64,000 nucleotides of DNA, from contig JADMLA020000018.1 in NCBI GenBank assembly GCA_015482705.2, positions 1-64,000 on the forward strand. The letters are read 5' to 3'. This document shows, piece after piece, positions 17,989 to 26,955 of this stretch (position 1 is its first letter; every line of letters starts with the position of its first letter). The position numbers and the translations under genes were made by a program. The stretch comes from Prosthecochloris sp. (GTDB taxonomy: Bacteria > Bacteroidota > Chlorobiia > Chlorobiales > Chlorobiaceae). The notes below the pieces were generated by a model. The model did no database searches, had not been told where the DNA came from, and saw only the letters and a list, made by a program, of their open reading frames with translations.

Positions 17989-18344
17989 GACAGCTTTCCG
18001 TTACCGCTCCCGATTATTCCGTCAAGCTCTGCTAAAAAACACGGTAACGAACCGAAAAACTCTTCATCCATAACGCAAGAATCGTGTTACCATCGCCGTC
18101 AAAGATTTCGACTGGGAAAAACGACATTCCTGCAACAGGAAGCAACTATCGGCCCGAAGAACACATGGTGTAAAAAAAGTTTGCAAAAGGAGGAAACAAA
18201 ACCCGGTCCCTATCTTTTAGTATTTTTTTAATAACGTAACAGCTATCAAACGTTTGTCTGAACGCTCGGGTTAGGATATTGTGATCCGAATTTTAGCCTT
18301 ATATTACTCCCGAGTTACGATCTTGATTAACCACGCTGACAACA
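17989..18344. other. Intergenic region before the efflux operon
   Basis: 356 bp without a gene. The last part carries a good promoter (18254-18282) for the tolC-macAB genes. The earlier part shows only A/T-rich sequence and weak inverted repeats, with no convincing terminator. Confidence 0.5.
18254..18282 (+). promoter_or_regulatory. Sigma-70-like promoter for the efflux operon
   Basis: TTGTCT (-35) and TATTGT (-10) are separated by exactly 17 bases. The expected transcript start is near 18290, about 55 bases before the tolC-like start codon. No repressor site is evident. Confidence 0.5.
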
Positions 18345-19736
18345 GTGAGACCGATACCATCATTGACCCGATCGTTGAAATTTTTTTTTATTACGGCAAC
18401 CTGCCTGATAACACTCTATCAAAGCATAACACACGGTGCAGAGAGAGAAAAGAGGTTGCTCACCTTGCAGGAATGTGTGGAAATAGCTCTTCAAAACTCT
18501 TCCTCAGTAAAAAAAGCTGAAAACTCTCTCAGACTCCAGGGTGTCGATTTGCTGAAAAGCTACGGACAATTTCTCCCCAAAGTATCCGTTTCAGCCGGAT
18601 ACACTCCTCTTTCCGTATCAAGAATCTATTCCAATCCGGCAAGCGGATCGATTGTAACAACAAGAAATGAAAGTGTCGATCTCAATCTGACAACCTCACT
18701 GAACCTGTTCAACGGCTTCAAGGATTACGCCTCCCTCCAGTCGGCGATAAACCTTCGCGAAGCTTCGGGATTCTCGTTGTTCCGGGCTCGCCAGACAATC
18801 GCCTATGATGTTACACAGTCATATTACCAGGTGCTTCTTGACACCGAACTTTTAAAAATAGCCCGTGAAAATCTGTTGTCATCACAAGACCAGCTTCAGC
18901 TGACTGAACGTCAATACGAGATCGGTTTAAAACCCGTCACAGATTACTATCAACAGCAGGCTGAAACGGCAAATGATGAACTATCGGTTATCAGAGCCGA
19001 AAACACACTCCGCGGCAGCACACTGGAACTAGTCAGAAAGCTCCGCATCGACAATACAGAAGAAGTTGCGGTTACCGACATTCCTATCGATGCACTCACA
19101 TCGCTTCCCTCTTCGATTGATCCGGACAGTCTTGTTACACTTGGGCTCGAAAACAGAACAGATTTGCAAAGTGCCGTTTTTTCAACCGAAGCTGCAAAAT
19201 GGGATGTGACAAACGCTTCGTCACAGCGTTATCCGAAACTCGACCTTGCATTCAGTCTGAATACGTTAGGATACCCTTACTATGAAACCACTGCCGGCAA
19301 TCCGCATTACCCGCCTCTTTCCGACCAGCTATCCGACCTGGTAGGTTACTCGCTGAGCATAACGATGAACTGGACTCTTTTTGATGGCTTTCTCACCCGC
19401 TACAACGTAGAACAGGCAAAAGTCAATTACCTCAACGAGGAACTGGATACCGCAGACCTTGAACATGATATAGCAATCGACATTCAACTCGCTGTCGATA
19501 ATTACAGTGCTGCCTTTACAGAGATTGAAACAGCAAAACAGGGTCTCAGGGCTGCTGAAAAAGCCTATGAGACCGTCAAGAAAAAATATGACCTCGGTTC
19601 TGCAGGTTTTGTAGAAGCCAGTACAGCCAAAGCAACGCTTGTCAGTGCTCGCTCCGAATACTCGCAAGCGATATACAATCTTGCTCTGCAAAAAAATATT
19701 CTTGATTTTGCAACGGGCATTCTTACCGTTGAGTAA
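18345..19736 (+). CDS. TolC-family outer membrane efflux protein
   Basis: The 463-aa protein begins with a signal peptide (GTG start, hydrophobic FFFITATCLITL, cleavage near THGA) and then shows the two-fold TolC repeat: LTLQECVEIALQNSSSVKKAENSL near the start and a matching long helical half from about 250. It forms the outer membrane channel for the tripartite pump whose periplasmic and inner membrane parts follow directly. The GTG start has an alternative TTG 18 bases later. The stop is 12 bp before the adaptor gene. No cargo is evident. Confidence 0.88.
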   Translation: MRPIPSLTRSLKFFFITATCLITLYQSITHGAEREKRLLTLQECVEIALQNSSSVKKAENSLRLQGVDLLKSYGQFLPKVSVSAGYTPLSVSRIYSNPASGSIVTTRNESVDLNLTTSLNLFNGFKDYASLQSAINLREASGFSLFRARQTIAYDVTQSYYQVLLDTELLKIARENLLSSQDQLQLTERQYEIGLKPVTDYYQQQAETANDELSVIRAENTLRGSTLELVRKLRIDNTEEVAVTDIPIDALTSLPSSIDPDSLVTLGLENRTDLQSAVFSTEAAKWDVTNASSQRYPKLDLAFSLNTLGYPYYETTAGNPHYPPLSDQLSDLVGYSLSITMNWTLFDGFLTRYNVEQAKVNYLNEELDTADLEHDIAIDIQLAVDNYSAAFTEIETAKQGLRAAEKAYETVKKKYDLGSAGFVEASTAKATLVSARSEYSQAIYNLALQKNILDFATGILTVE

Positions 19737-19748
19737 TTCCGTCCATCA

Positions 19749-21008
19749 ATGATGAAAAAAAGTCAAAAAAAGAAACGGCGTAACAGTATCGTCCTTGCCA
19801 TCGTCATTATCCTGATAGCGATTATCGGTATAGGTTTATGGTTTTCAGGACTACAGAAAAAAACCGAAGTAACGGTTGAACAAGCATTCAGAAAGGAGGT
19901 TGTCCATTATGTTACGGCAACCGGTAAGATCGAACCGGAGTTGGAAGTGACCATTTCGCCCGACGTATCCGGAGAAATCATCGAGCTTCCGATCAAAGAA
20001 GGCCAAACTGTTGAAAAAGGTGCACTGTTATTTAAAATCGAACCGGATGTTTACATCAACCAGGTTGAACAGAACAGAGCCCAGCTCAACCTTTCGAAAT
20101 CAAAAAGTCTCGAATCAAGAGCGAGAAAACTCAAGGCTGAAGATGACTTACGTAAAGCATCGGTTCTCCACAAAGACCGTCTGATTTCCGATACCGATTA
20201 TCTGTCCACGAAAACCAACGCAGAGGCAGCCAAAGCAACGTATGAAGCCTCTCTTTTCACCATCAAACAGAACAAGAGTTTTCTTGACCAGTCGCTCGAA
20301 CAGCTCGAGAAAACAACCTTGACCAGCCCAATCCGCGGTACGATTATCGAGCTGAACAGCAAAAGCGGTGAAAGAGTTGTCGGAACAGGACAATTCCAGG
20401 GAACCGACGTACTCAGAATAGCAAATCTCGACAGTATGCAGGTTGAAGTCGAAGTCAATGAAAACGACATAGTCAACGTCAAACGAGGTGACAGGGTCAT
20501 CGTCAATGTCGATGCTTTCGGTAACAGAACATTCGACGGACTGGTTCGGGAAATATCAAATTCCGCCATAACCGAGTCCGAAGGTACCCAAGAAGAGGTC
20601 ACCAACTTTTCGGTCAAGATCCGCATTTTAAATCACGACAGACTCCTGAAACCAGGCATGAGTGCTACTGCTGATATAGAAACCGAGCGCGTCCCGAATG
20701 CTCTTGTCGTACCTATTCAAAGCGTCACTCTAAGAGAATCTTTACCGGATAAAAACAGTCGCGCAAACGCAGGTAACAATCAATCCGAACTCCAGCAAAC
20801 AAGAAACAGCAACCGCAGTCGTCAAGGTGTATTCATCGTAAAAAAAGAAGTCGTCCAGTTTCGTCCAGTCGAAACCGGGACGACGGATAATACTCATATT
20901 GTGATCCGGAAAGGTTTACAGGAGGGTGAAGCAGTGGTTTCCGGCAGTTACACGGCAATAACGAAGCTCCTTCAGGATGGCAGTACGGTGAAGCTGAAAA
21001 AAGAATGA
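19749..21008 (+). CDS. MacA-like periplasmic adaptor (membrane fusion protein)
   Basis: The 419-aa protein has a basic N-terminus (KKSQKKKRRN), one membrane anchor (about 14-33), a lipoyl-like half (VTISPDVSGEIIELPIKEGQTVEKGALLF), a coiled-coil hairpin (about 95-185), the second lipoyl half (TSPIRGTIIELNSKSGERV), and beta-barrel and membrane-proximal domains to the end. It links the inner membrane transporter to TolC. The Ser/Asn/Arg-rich loop near residue 335-360 is an insertion in the membrane-proximal domain. It lies between tolC and the ATPase gene with 6-12 bp gaps. Confidence 0.9.
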   Translation: MMKKSQKKKRRNSIVLAIVIILIAIIGIGLWFSGLQKKTEVTVEQAFRKEVVHYVTATGKIEPELEVTISPDVSGEIIELPIKEGQTVEKGALLFKIEPDVYINQVEQNRAQLNLSKSKSLESRARKLKAEDDLRKASVLHKDRLISDTDYLSTKTNAEAAKATYEASLFTIKQNKSFLDQSLEQLEKTTLTSPIRGTIIELNSKSGERVVGTGQFQGTDVLRIANLDSMQVEVEVNENDIVNVKRGDRVIVNVDAFGNRTFDGLVREISNSAITESEGTQEEVTNFSVKIRILNHDRLLKPGMSATADIETERVPNALVVPIQSVTLRESLPDKNSRANAGNNQSELQQTRNSNRSRQGVFIVKKEVVQFRPVETGTTDNTHIVIRKGLQEGEAVVSGSYTAITKLLQDGSTVKLKKE

Positions 21009-21014
21009 GCGCCC

Positions 21015-21701
21015 ATGACCGATACCGTCATCAACATGCAAGCTGTCTGCAGGTTTTACGAAATGGGAAACCAGCAGGTGAAGGCTCTCGACAACATCAA
21101 TATTTCGTTTCAACGAAGTGAATATGTCGCCATAATGGGACCATCGGGTAGCGGAAAGTCAACCCTGATGAACATCATTGGTTGCCTCGACACTCCATCA
21201 TCAGGCACCTATGAGCTCAACGGAAAGAATGTAGCGGAACTCGATGACGATGAACTTGCCCGAATCAGGAACCAGGAAGTCGGCTTTGTTTTTCAGACGT
21301 TCAACCTGCTGCCTCGCCTCAATTGCCTGAGAAATGTCGAGCTTCCGCTCATCTATGCCGGAATCGATGCGGAAGAACGATCGGCACGTGCGCTCGAAGC
21401 GCTGCAAAAAGTGGGCCTTGGCGACAGGATAACCCACAAACCCTCGGAACTTTCAGGCGGCCAGATACAGAGAGTGGCGATCGCAAGGGCCTTGATCAAC
21501 AACCCTTCATTGATTCTCGCCGACGAACCGACAGGTAATCTCGACACCACGACAAGCCGGGATATTATGGGAATATTCAGTGAACTGTCCAAGGCAGGCA
21601 ACACTATCATCCTCATAACGCATGAAGAAGATATCGCCAGCCATTGCCGACGTATCGTTAGATTGCGCGATGGCAGAATCGAAAGCGACAAGAGTCATTG
21701 A
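21015..21701 (+). CDS. MacB-like ABC transporter ATPase
   Basis: A 228-aa LolD/MacB-type ATP-binding subunit: Walker A GPSGSGKST at residues 42-50, Q-loop VFQTFNLLP, signature LSGGQ (near 139), Walker B LILADEPTGNLD, and the switch His in ITHEED. It powers the permeases that follow. It is the only ATPase in the operon although two permeases are encoded, so it may serve both. The gap to the first permease is 6 bp. Confidence 0.93.
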   Translation: MTDTVINMQAVCRFYEMGNQQVKALDNINISFQRSEYVAIMGPSGSGKSTLMNIIGCLDTPSSGTYELNGKNVAELDDDELARIRNQEVGFVFQTFNLLPRLNCLRNVELPLIYAGIDAEERSARALEALQKVGLGDRITHKPSELSGGQIQRVAIARALINNPSLILADEPTGNLDTTTSRDIMGIFSELSKAGNTIILITHEEDIASHCRRIVRLRDGRIESDKSH

Positions 21702-21707
21702 GAGCTG

Positions 21708-22961
21708 ATGAATAGCTTTGGCCAGGAAACATACGAAAGCCTGCTGATGGCTGCCGACCAGATAAGAAGCAACAAAACGAGGTCGTTTCTCACCGCTCTC
21801 GGTGTCATTATCGGCATTGTTTCCATAACCATGATGGGAACGGCGATCAGCGGAATCGATGCGGGTTTCGAGAAAAGCCTCTCCATGCTTGGTTATGATG
21901 TCGTCTATGTACAGAAAGGTTCATGGGGCACGATGGGGCAATGGTGGCGCTACAGAAATCGGCCCGACCTCAAAACGGAGTATACCCAACAGGTTAATCG
22001 CATCATTGCCGATACTCCCGACTCCATGCTTGAAATAGCAGTTCCTCAAATGTCAACGTACAGGGCCTCGGCAAGTTACAAGGACAGAAATCTGCAGCAG
22101 GTCTTTGCACTTGGCACAAACGCGGAATACCTCAGAACCGCCTCAGGCGATTTGTCTCAAGGTAGATTTTTCCTTCCCCATGAATCGGAAAGTGGAGCGA
22201 TGGTCTGTGTCATCGGTGACGATATTGCAAGCGGGCTCTTTCCAAACGAACCGGTACTCGGTAAGACACTCCGACTGAAGAACCAGAAGTTCCGCGTTAT
22301 CGGAACCTTTAAAAAACAGGGAAAATTCCTCGGCCTTTTCAGCTTTGACAACCAGATCATCATCCCTCTACCTGCCTTCAAAAAAGTATACGGAAGCAGC
22401 AGATACGTCACCTTGCGGATAAAAATAAGAGAAAAAGCGAGAGTTGCCGATGCGAAGGAAGAGATTAGAGGTATTATGCGAAGGATCAGAAGACTCCCTC
22501 CGGAAAAGCAGGATGACTTTTCCATCAATGAGCAAAAAGCGTTTAAAAACCAGTTGGATCCTATCAAAAACGGTATCGCAGTTACAGGTATTTTCATAAC
22601 CGGAATGTCTCTTTTTGTTGGAGCGATCGGCATTATGAATATTACCTTTGTGAGCGTCAAAGAACGAACAAGGGAAATCGGGCTGAGAAAAGCACTGGGG
22701 GCAAGGAGAAGAACGATACTGCTTCAGTTTCTGATCGAATCGGTCACCATCTGCCTCTTAGGAGGAATCGTCGGACTCGTTATAGCCATTTCGATCACTC
22801 TTGGAATCGAGAAAGTGCTGCCAGAGTTTCCGATTCGTTTTTCTTTACTGCTGGTACTGATCAGTCTTTTTGTGTCTGTTTTGACCGGCATTTTTTCAGG
22901 TCTTGCTCCTGCCATAACCGCCTCCAGACTCGATCCCGCTGATTCATTGCGTTACGAGTAA
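21708..22961 (+). CDS. MacB/FtsX-type ABC permease, first copy
   Basis: The 417-aa permease has the MacB pattern: one membrane helix near residue 25 (SFLTALGVIIGIVSITMMG), a large periplasmic domain (about 50-280), and three C-terminal helices with the FtsX sequence FVSVKERTREIGLRKALGARR. These transporters work by mechanotransmission and move molecules from the periplasm out through TolC rather than across the inner membrane. No ATPase domain is fused; the ATPase is the preceding gene. It is similar in layout to the next permease but clearly diverged. Confidence 0.9.
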   Translation: MNSFGQETYESLLMAADQIRSNKTRSFLTALGVIIGIVSITMMGTAISGIDAGFEKSLSMLGYDVVYVQKGSWGTMGQWWRYRNRPDLKTEYTQQVNRIIADTPDSMLEIAVPQMSTYRASASYKDRNLQQVFALGTNAEYLRTASGDLSQGRFFLPHESESGAMVCVIGDDIASGLFPNEPVLGKTLRLKNQKFRVIGTFKKQGKFLGLFSFDNQIIIPLPAFKKVYGSSRYVTLRIKIREKARVADAKEEIRGIMRRIRRLPPEKQDDFSINEQKAFKNQLDPIKNGIAVTGIFITGMSLFVGAIGIMNITFVSVKERTREIGLRKALGARRRTILLQFLIESVTICLLGGIVGLVIAISITLGIEKVLPEFPIRFSLLLVLISLFVSVLTGIFSGLAPAITASRLDPADSLRYE

Positions 22962-23052
22962 ACAGGAGAGTGAAATGCTGAGTTTTTGAATTGTATCGTA
23001 CACAGGGACTTTCGTGTTTTGACTTTTGCCATGTTACCTTTGACTTACCTTC

Positions 23053-24285
23053 ATGAAACTGCGAGAAACCATCCTACAGGCAACCTACTCTCTACAGGCC
23101 AACAAGCTTCGTTCCTGGCTGACGACCATGGGGGTGGCGGTCGGGGTTTTCTCCATTATCGCGGTGATGACTGCATTGCAAGCAGTAGACCGTTCGGTTG
23201 CTAGCGGGTTATCCAGCCTCGGCTCCAATACGTTTGAAATCCAGAAGTATCCGGCAACGTTTTTTGGTGGACACGGCCGAAACAGATTCGTCAACCGGCC
23301 CGATATAACCTACAACGAAGGACTTGCTTTCAAGAAGCTTATGAGAGGAAAAGCGAAAAATATCGGAATACAGGTTTTCTCGTCAGGTAATCTGGCGACC
23401 TATGAAAGCCTCTCGACAAATCCGGACGTCACTCTTTTCGGAGCCGATGTAAATTTTGCATCGGCGAATGGCTTCGATATCGAAACCGGCAGAAACCTTA
23501 TCGAAAACGATATACTGTACTCGAGAAATGTAGCTCTTATCGGGCACGATCTTCTGAACACCCTTTTTCCTACAGGAGAAAATCCGGTAGGAAAATCAAT
23601 CAAGGTCAACGGAAAAGTTTGCCGAATTGTAGGCGTCTTTACGAAAAAAGGTGCGGCATTCGGTGAAAGCCAGGACAACCTGGTCATCATCCCCATTACC
23701 CGTTATCTCGCTCATATAAACGTTAAAAGAAGTATCAGTATCACAATAGAAGCCTCCTCCCAAAAAGAGTACCAGGCAACCATAGACAGAGCTATCGGCG
23801 CCATGCGGGTAGCGAGAGGGTTGACCGTTGAAAAGCCGAACAATTTCGAACTACGCACAAACGAGGCATTGGTTGACTCTTTCCGTGAATTTCAGCGAAC
23901 AATAAGTATAGGTGCCTTTATAATCAGCTTTATGGCTCTTGTAACAGCGGGTGTCGGCATCATGAACATCATGCTGGTCAGTGTCACTGAAAGAACGAGG
24001 GAAATCGGTATCAGAAAATCGATCGGGGCTCCAAGAAAAAGCATTATGCGCCAATTCCTGCTCGAAGCACTTTTTCTTTCGCTGACGGGCGGCTTGATCG
24101 GAATTCTCATAGGAGCGAGCGCCGGCAATATCGTAGCGATAGCGTTCAATATACCGCCAATATTTCCTGTAACCTGGATCCTCATTTCAATCGCAGTGTG
24201 TAGCGGTATCGGCATTTCTTTTGGTATATTTCCTGCATACAAAGCAGCGATGCTCGATCCGGTGGACGCGCTAAGCTCCCGTTAG
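23053..24285 (+). CDS. MacB/FtsX-type ABC permease, second copy
   Basis: The 410-aa protein repeats the layout of its neighbour: first helix in SWLTTMGVAVGVFSIIAVMTA, a periplasmic MacB-like core, then three helices including LVSVTERTREIGIRKSIGAPRKSIMRQF. It starts 91 bp after the first permease, a wider gap than elsewhere in the operon, so it may have its own translation signal or be under added control. One ATPase for two permeases suggests a heterodimeric pump or two alternative homodimers; the sequence does not decide. Confidence 0.9.
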   Translation: MKLRETILQATYSLQANKLRSWLTTMGVAVGVFSIIAVMTALQAVDRSVASGLSSLGSNTFEIQKYPATFFGGHGRNRFVNRPDITYNEGLAFKKLMRGKAKNIGIQVFSSGNLATYESLSTNPDVTLFGADVNFASANGFDIETGRNLIENDILYSRNVALIGHDLLNTLFPTGENPVGKSIKVNGKVCRIVGVFTKKGAAFGESQDNLVIIPITRYLAHINVKRSISITIEASSQKEYQATIDRAIGAMRVARGLTVEKPNNFELRTNEALVDSFREFQRTISIGAFIISFMALVTAGVGIMNIMLVSVTERTREIGIRKSIGAPRKSIMRQFLLEALFLSLTGGLIGILIGASAGNIVAIAFNIPPIFPVTWILISIAVCSGIGISFGIFPAYKAAMLDPVDALSSR

Positions 24286-24315
24286 CGCACCCGAAAAACC
24301 TTTGGGTGGCCAAAC

Positions 24316-24843
24316 ATGGCCAGGACATTCTGGCTGCATAAGCTGAGAGAACGTATGGAAGAGAACAAAAACAAAAAAGAACACCAAAGCCTTCCATTCA
24401 TAGCCTATCACGAGGAACTTCCGTTCGCTCATGAAGACCCTTTGATAGGATTCCTGCATAGAATCATTCGGTTTGCCGTCAAAGCTCTTGCAGTTTTAAT
24501 GGTACTGGTCATCATCTGGGGAATCGGCGATGTTGTTTTTGTACTGTACACACGTCTGAGTGAGGCGCCATTTCTCTTACTCAACATCAACGATCTTCTG
24601 GAAACTTTCGGAGCCTTTCTTGCCGTCCTCATTGCGATTGAAATTTTCATCAATATCCGTCTTTATCTCGGCACAAACATCGTTCCGGTTAAACTGGTTG
24701 TTGCAACGGCTTTGATGGCCATCTCCCGAAAAGTAATTATTCTCGATCTTGACAAGCTGACCTCTGACTACCTACTTGGAATAGCTGCAGTCGTGCTGGG
24801 ACTCGGAGTTTCTTACTGGCTGATAACTCGCGAAAAAAACTGA
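24316..24843 (+). CDS. PsiE-family membrane protein
   Basis: The 175-aa protein has four hydrophobic helices (about residues 55-75, 92-115, 120-140, 150-170) and the PsiE family pattern LLETFGAFLAVLIAIEIFINIRLYL followed by ALMAISRKVIILDL. The first 45 residues are polar and charged. PsiE is phosphate-starvation-inducible in E. coli and has no established activity. The start lies 30 bp after the second permease, over a small hairpin (CACCC/GGGTG, 24292-24309), so it may be the last gene of the efflux operon or separate. Confidence 0.8.
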   Translation: MARTFWLHKLRERMEENKNKKEHQSLPFIAYHEELPFAHEDPLIGFLHRIIRFAVKALAVLMVLVIIWGIGDVVFVLYTRLSEAPFLLLNINDLLETFGAFLAVLIAIEIFINIRLYLGTNIVPVKLVVATALMAISRKVIILDLDKLTSDYLLGIAAVVLGLGVSYWLITREKN

Positions 24844-24886
24844 GTTCTTTACCGTCCGGGTTCCTGATAACCGAGACTATTCCAGC

Positions 24887-25795
24887 TCATCTTTTTGCCA
24901 TGTATCTGAAACGCCTTGCCGTACCTTCCCATTTGGAAAAACCTTCATCGACCGCGTACCAGGCAGGGAGAACACATTCTTCGATCCATTGCCAGCGATG
25001 TTCGGAATTGGTCACACTTTTATTCCCCACTACAATGTCAAGGTAACCGAAATGGTCGGCAAAAGAGGCTCTTGACGGGTTACCGGGAGGAGCTGCATCT
25101 CCAAAATTCAGTTCGCTGCCGAACGAGACAACAACACGCCCCTGAGGACTTATCGCCTTGAAGATAGGACCAAGCGTATTGATCTGCTCATGCTTGAGCA
25201 GTCGAATGTTGCCTTCCCTGATCAGTGCATCGGCCTTGCCGGAACCTTTGTTCGACTTCATGAGACCCACCCCTTGATCGATCAGTCGAAAGCCGGAAAG
25301 CAAAAATTCATGCTCATTTTCAGCCACATTGTTCTCGACCTCTTCAAGCCCTCCATCCAGATATGCCATGTGCGCCCAGGCAATATCATTGTAAATGGCG
25401 TTGTTGCCTTTTCGGATTTCTTCCAGATCGTTCAGGAGAATATTCCGTGACGCAAAATCATAGACTGAAAACGGAAAAAAAAAGAATATCCTCGCAGCTC
25501 CGGCGAAAAGTCTGCCTATTTCCTCGAGAACATTGTTTGCATCGCTTTCTTGCGTTTTATCCGTATCATGGGCCATGATTCTCGCTGGTGTCTGCATCAT
25601 TTCTACAAAGGCAAGAGCGATGCCAACCTGGCTCGAAGCGAATGCTGCCATTCCAGCCCATTTAAAAATATCATGATGATCGAGATACAAGCGAGCATAA
25701 TGAGACGTAATGGCACGATTCCTCTGCACTATTTCCTCAGGAGGAGGAAGCCTTGATTCTGCGGCAGCTTTCCATTCTTCCTTTGCTTGAAGCAT
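24887..25795 (-). CDS. Unknown protein, possibly DUF2515-like
   Basis: The start is set at ATG 25795 (302 aa); a GTG at 25888 would add 31 Cys/Phe-rich residues with no family support. The protein is mostly helical, with a hydrophobic stretch FKWAGMAAFASSQVGIALAF (about 42-61) and another at RIFFFFPFSVYDFAS. Later landmarks are GNNAIYNDIAWAHMAYLDGG and a Trp-rich tail (HRWQWIEECVLPAWYAVD). The pattern recalls DUF2515-type proteins, but this is from memory and weak. No catalytic motif is evident. It stands alone, convergent with the PsiE gene. Confidence 0.5.
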   Translation of the reverse strand: MLQAKEEWKAAAESRLPPPEEIVQRNRAITSHYARLYLDHHDIFKWAGMAAFASSQVGIALAFVEMMQTPARIMAHDTDKTQESDANNVLEEIGRLFAGAARIFFFFPFSVYDFASRNILLNDLEEIRKGNNAIYNDIAWAHMAYLDGGLEEVENNVAENEHEFLLSGFRLIDQGVGLMKSNKGSGKADALIREGNIRLLKHEQINTLGPIFKAISPQGRVVVSFGSELNFGDAAPPGNPSRASFADHFGYLDIVVGNKSVTNSEHRWQWIEECVLPAWYAVDEGFSKWEGTARRFRYMAKR

Positions 25796-26049
25796 CGTCT
25801 TTGATTTGTTGTTGAAAAGTAGCGGTCGTTTGAAAAAAGAACACCCACACACTACGTAAAATTCCGCGCTAAAGCACCATGACGGCACTGTCCCCCTTAC
25901 ACGCAGCAGTTAATAGTATTGCTCATGAAAAACAGGGAATTTTTTAGACTATTTCATACTACTATTGTATTATAACTTTCTCTACATGACTGATGGGAGC
26001 CATCAGAACATTCATCCTTGTTTTTTTAACATTTAATTTCGAAAAAGCG

Positions 26050-26739
26050 ATGAGACAAGTAACACAACTAACAAAACCTCTTGCTCTTGTTCTGATTCTT
26101 GCCATGTCTACAGCTACATGGGGATGTACCACCACCACTGGTGCAGGCAGAGGCGCAGGTATTGGAGCGGCATCAGGTGCTGTTCTCGGCGGTATTATCG
26201 GTAGTCAGACAGGAAGTTGGGGCAAAGGGGCTCTTCTAGGAGCTGTGATCGGCGGCGCTGCAGGCGCTCTTATCGGGGATTATATGGATGCCCAGGCAGA
26301 AGAAATCGACAATCAGGTTGAAGGTGCTATGGTAGAACGTGTCGGCGAAGGAATCAGGGTTGTGTTCGATACAGGCCTCTTGTTTACAACCGGCTCTTCG
26401 ACGCTCACGTCCACCAGCAGATACAATATTCAGAAGCTGGCAAATATTCTGAACAAATATGACGATACCAACATCGTTGTCGAAGGTCACACCGATTCAC
26501 AGGGTAGTGAATCATACAATCAGCAGCTTTCTGAAAAACGCGCGGAATCTGTCGCGTCTCTTCTTCGCGCCTACAATGTAAGCTCTTTTCGTATTTCAAC
26601 CGTCGGTTTCGGTGAGACACGCCCTGTTGCGTCGAACGAAACAGCCTCAGGCCGCCGCCTGAACCGTCGTGTCGAGGTTCTCATCTATGCGAACGATAAT
26701 CTCATCGACCAGGCAGAAACCGGCGAGCTGAGAATGTAG
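26050..26739 (+). CDS. OmpA-family lipoprotein with glycine zipper (YiaD-like)
   Basis: The start at 26050 gives a lipoprotein signal with lipobox TWGC (Cys26); the frame from 25993 would bury it. After the cysteine comes a glycine-zipper region (about 30-75, GAASGAVLGGIIG and GAVIGGAAGALIG), then an OmpA C-terminal domain (about 100-220) with the peptidoglycan-binding pattern VEGHTDSQGS and NRRVEVLI. It should tether the outer membrane to peptidoglycan. The domain order is that of YiaD and similar lipoproteins. It is a single gene; a 216-bp gap with an inverted repeat follows. Confidence 0.9.
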   Translation: MRQVTQLTKPLALVLILAMSTATWGCTTTTGAGRGAGIGAASGAVLGGIIGSQTGSWGKGALLGAVIGGAAGALIGDYMDAQAEEIDNQVEGAMVERVGEGIRVVFDTGLLFTTGSSTLTSTSRYNIQKLANILNKYDDTNIVVEGHTDSQGSESYNQQLSEKRAESVASLLRAYNVSSFRISTVGFGETRPVASNETASGRRLNRRVEVLIYANDNLIDQAETGELRM

Positions 26740-26772
26740 AATTTCCTTTCGAGTTCTCTATTTCGAGTCATC

Positions 26773-26825
26773 CCCGTGTAAAACCCGTGAAATCTAAAAC
26801 AACTGTTTCAAGGGTCTTACACGGG
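26773..26825. repeat. Long inverted repeat after the OmpA-type gene
   Basis: CCCGTGTAAAACCC at 26773-26786 pairs with GGGTCTTACACGGG at 26812-26825, with one internal mismatch, around a 25-base loop. It sits 33 bp after the stop of the OmpA-family gene. There is no T-run on the plus strand, so it is either a factor-dependent terminator region, an mRNA-stabilising hairpin or a dispersed repeat. The core GTGTAA/TTACACGGG also occurs in the hairpin at 4358-4391. Confidence 0.55.
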
Positions 26826-26955
26826 AAGTCCATCGTACAATCGACAACAGTATGACCATTGCATCACTTTGAAATCCGAACATCTATTTCACGGGACGGC
26901 GTGACTTTCTTATAACTGATGAATTTGGCATGGTATCGTCATTCATGATACTCGA

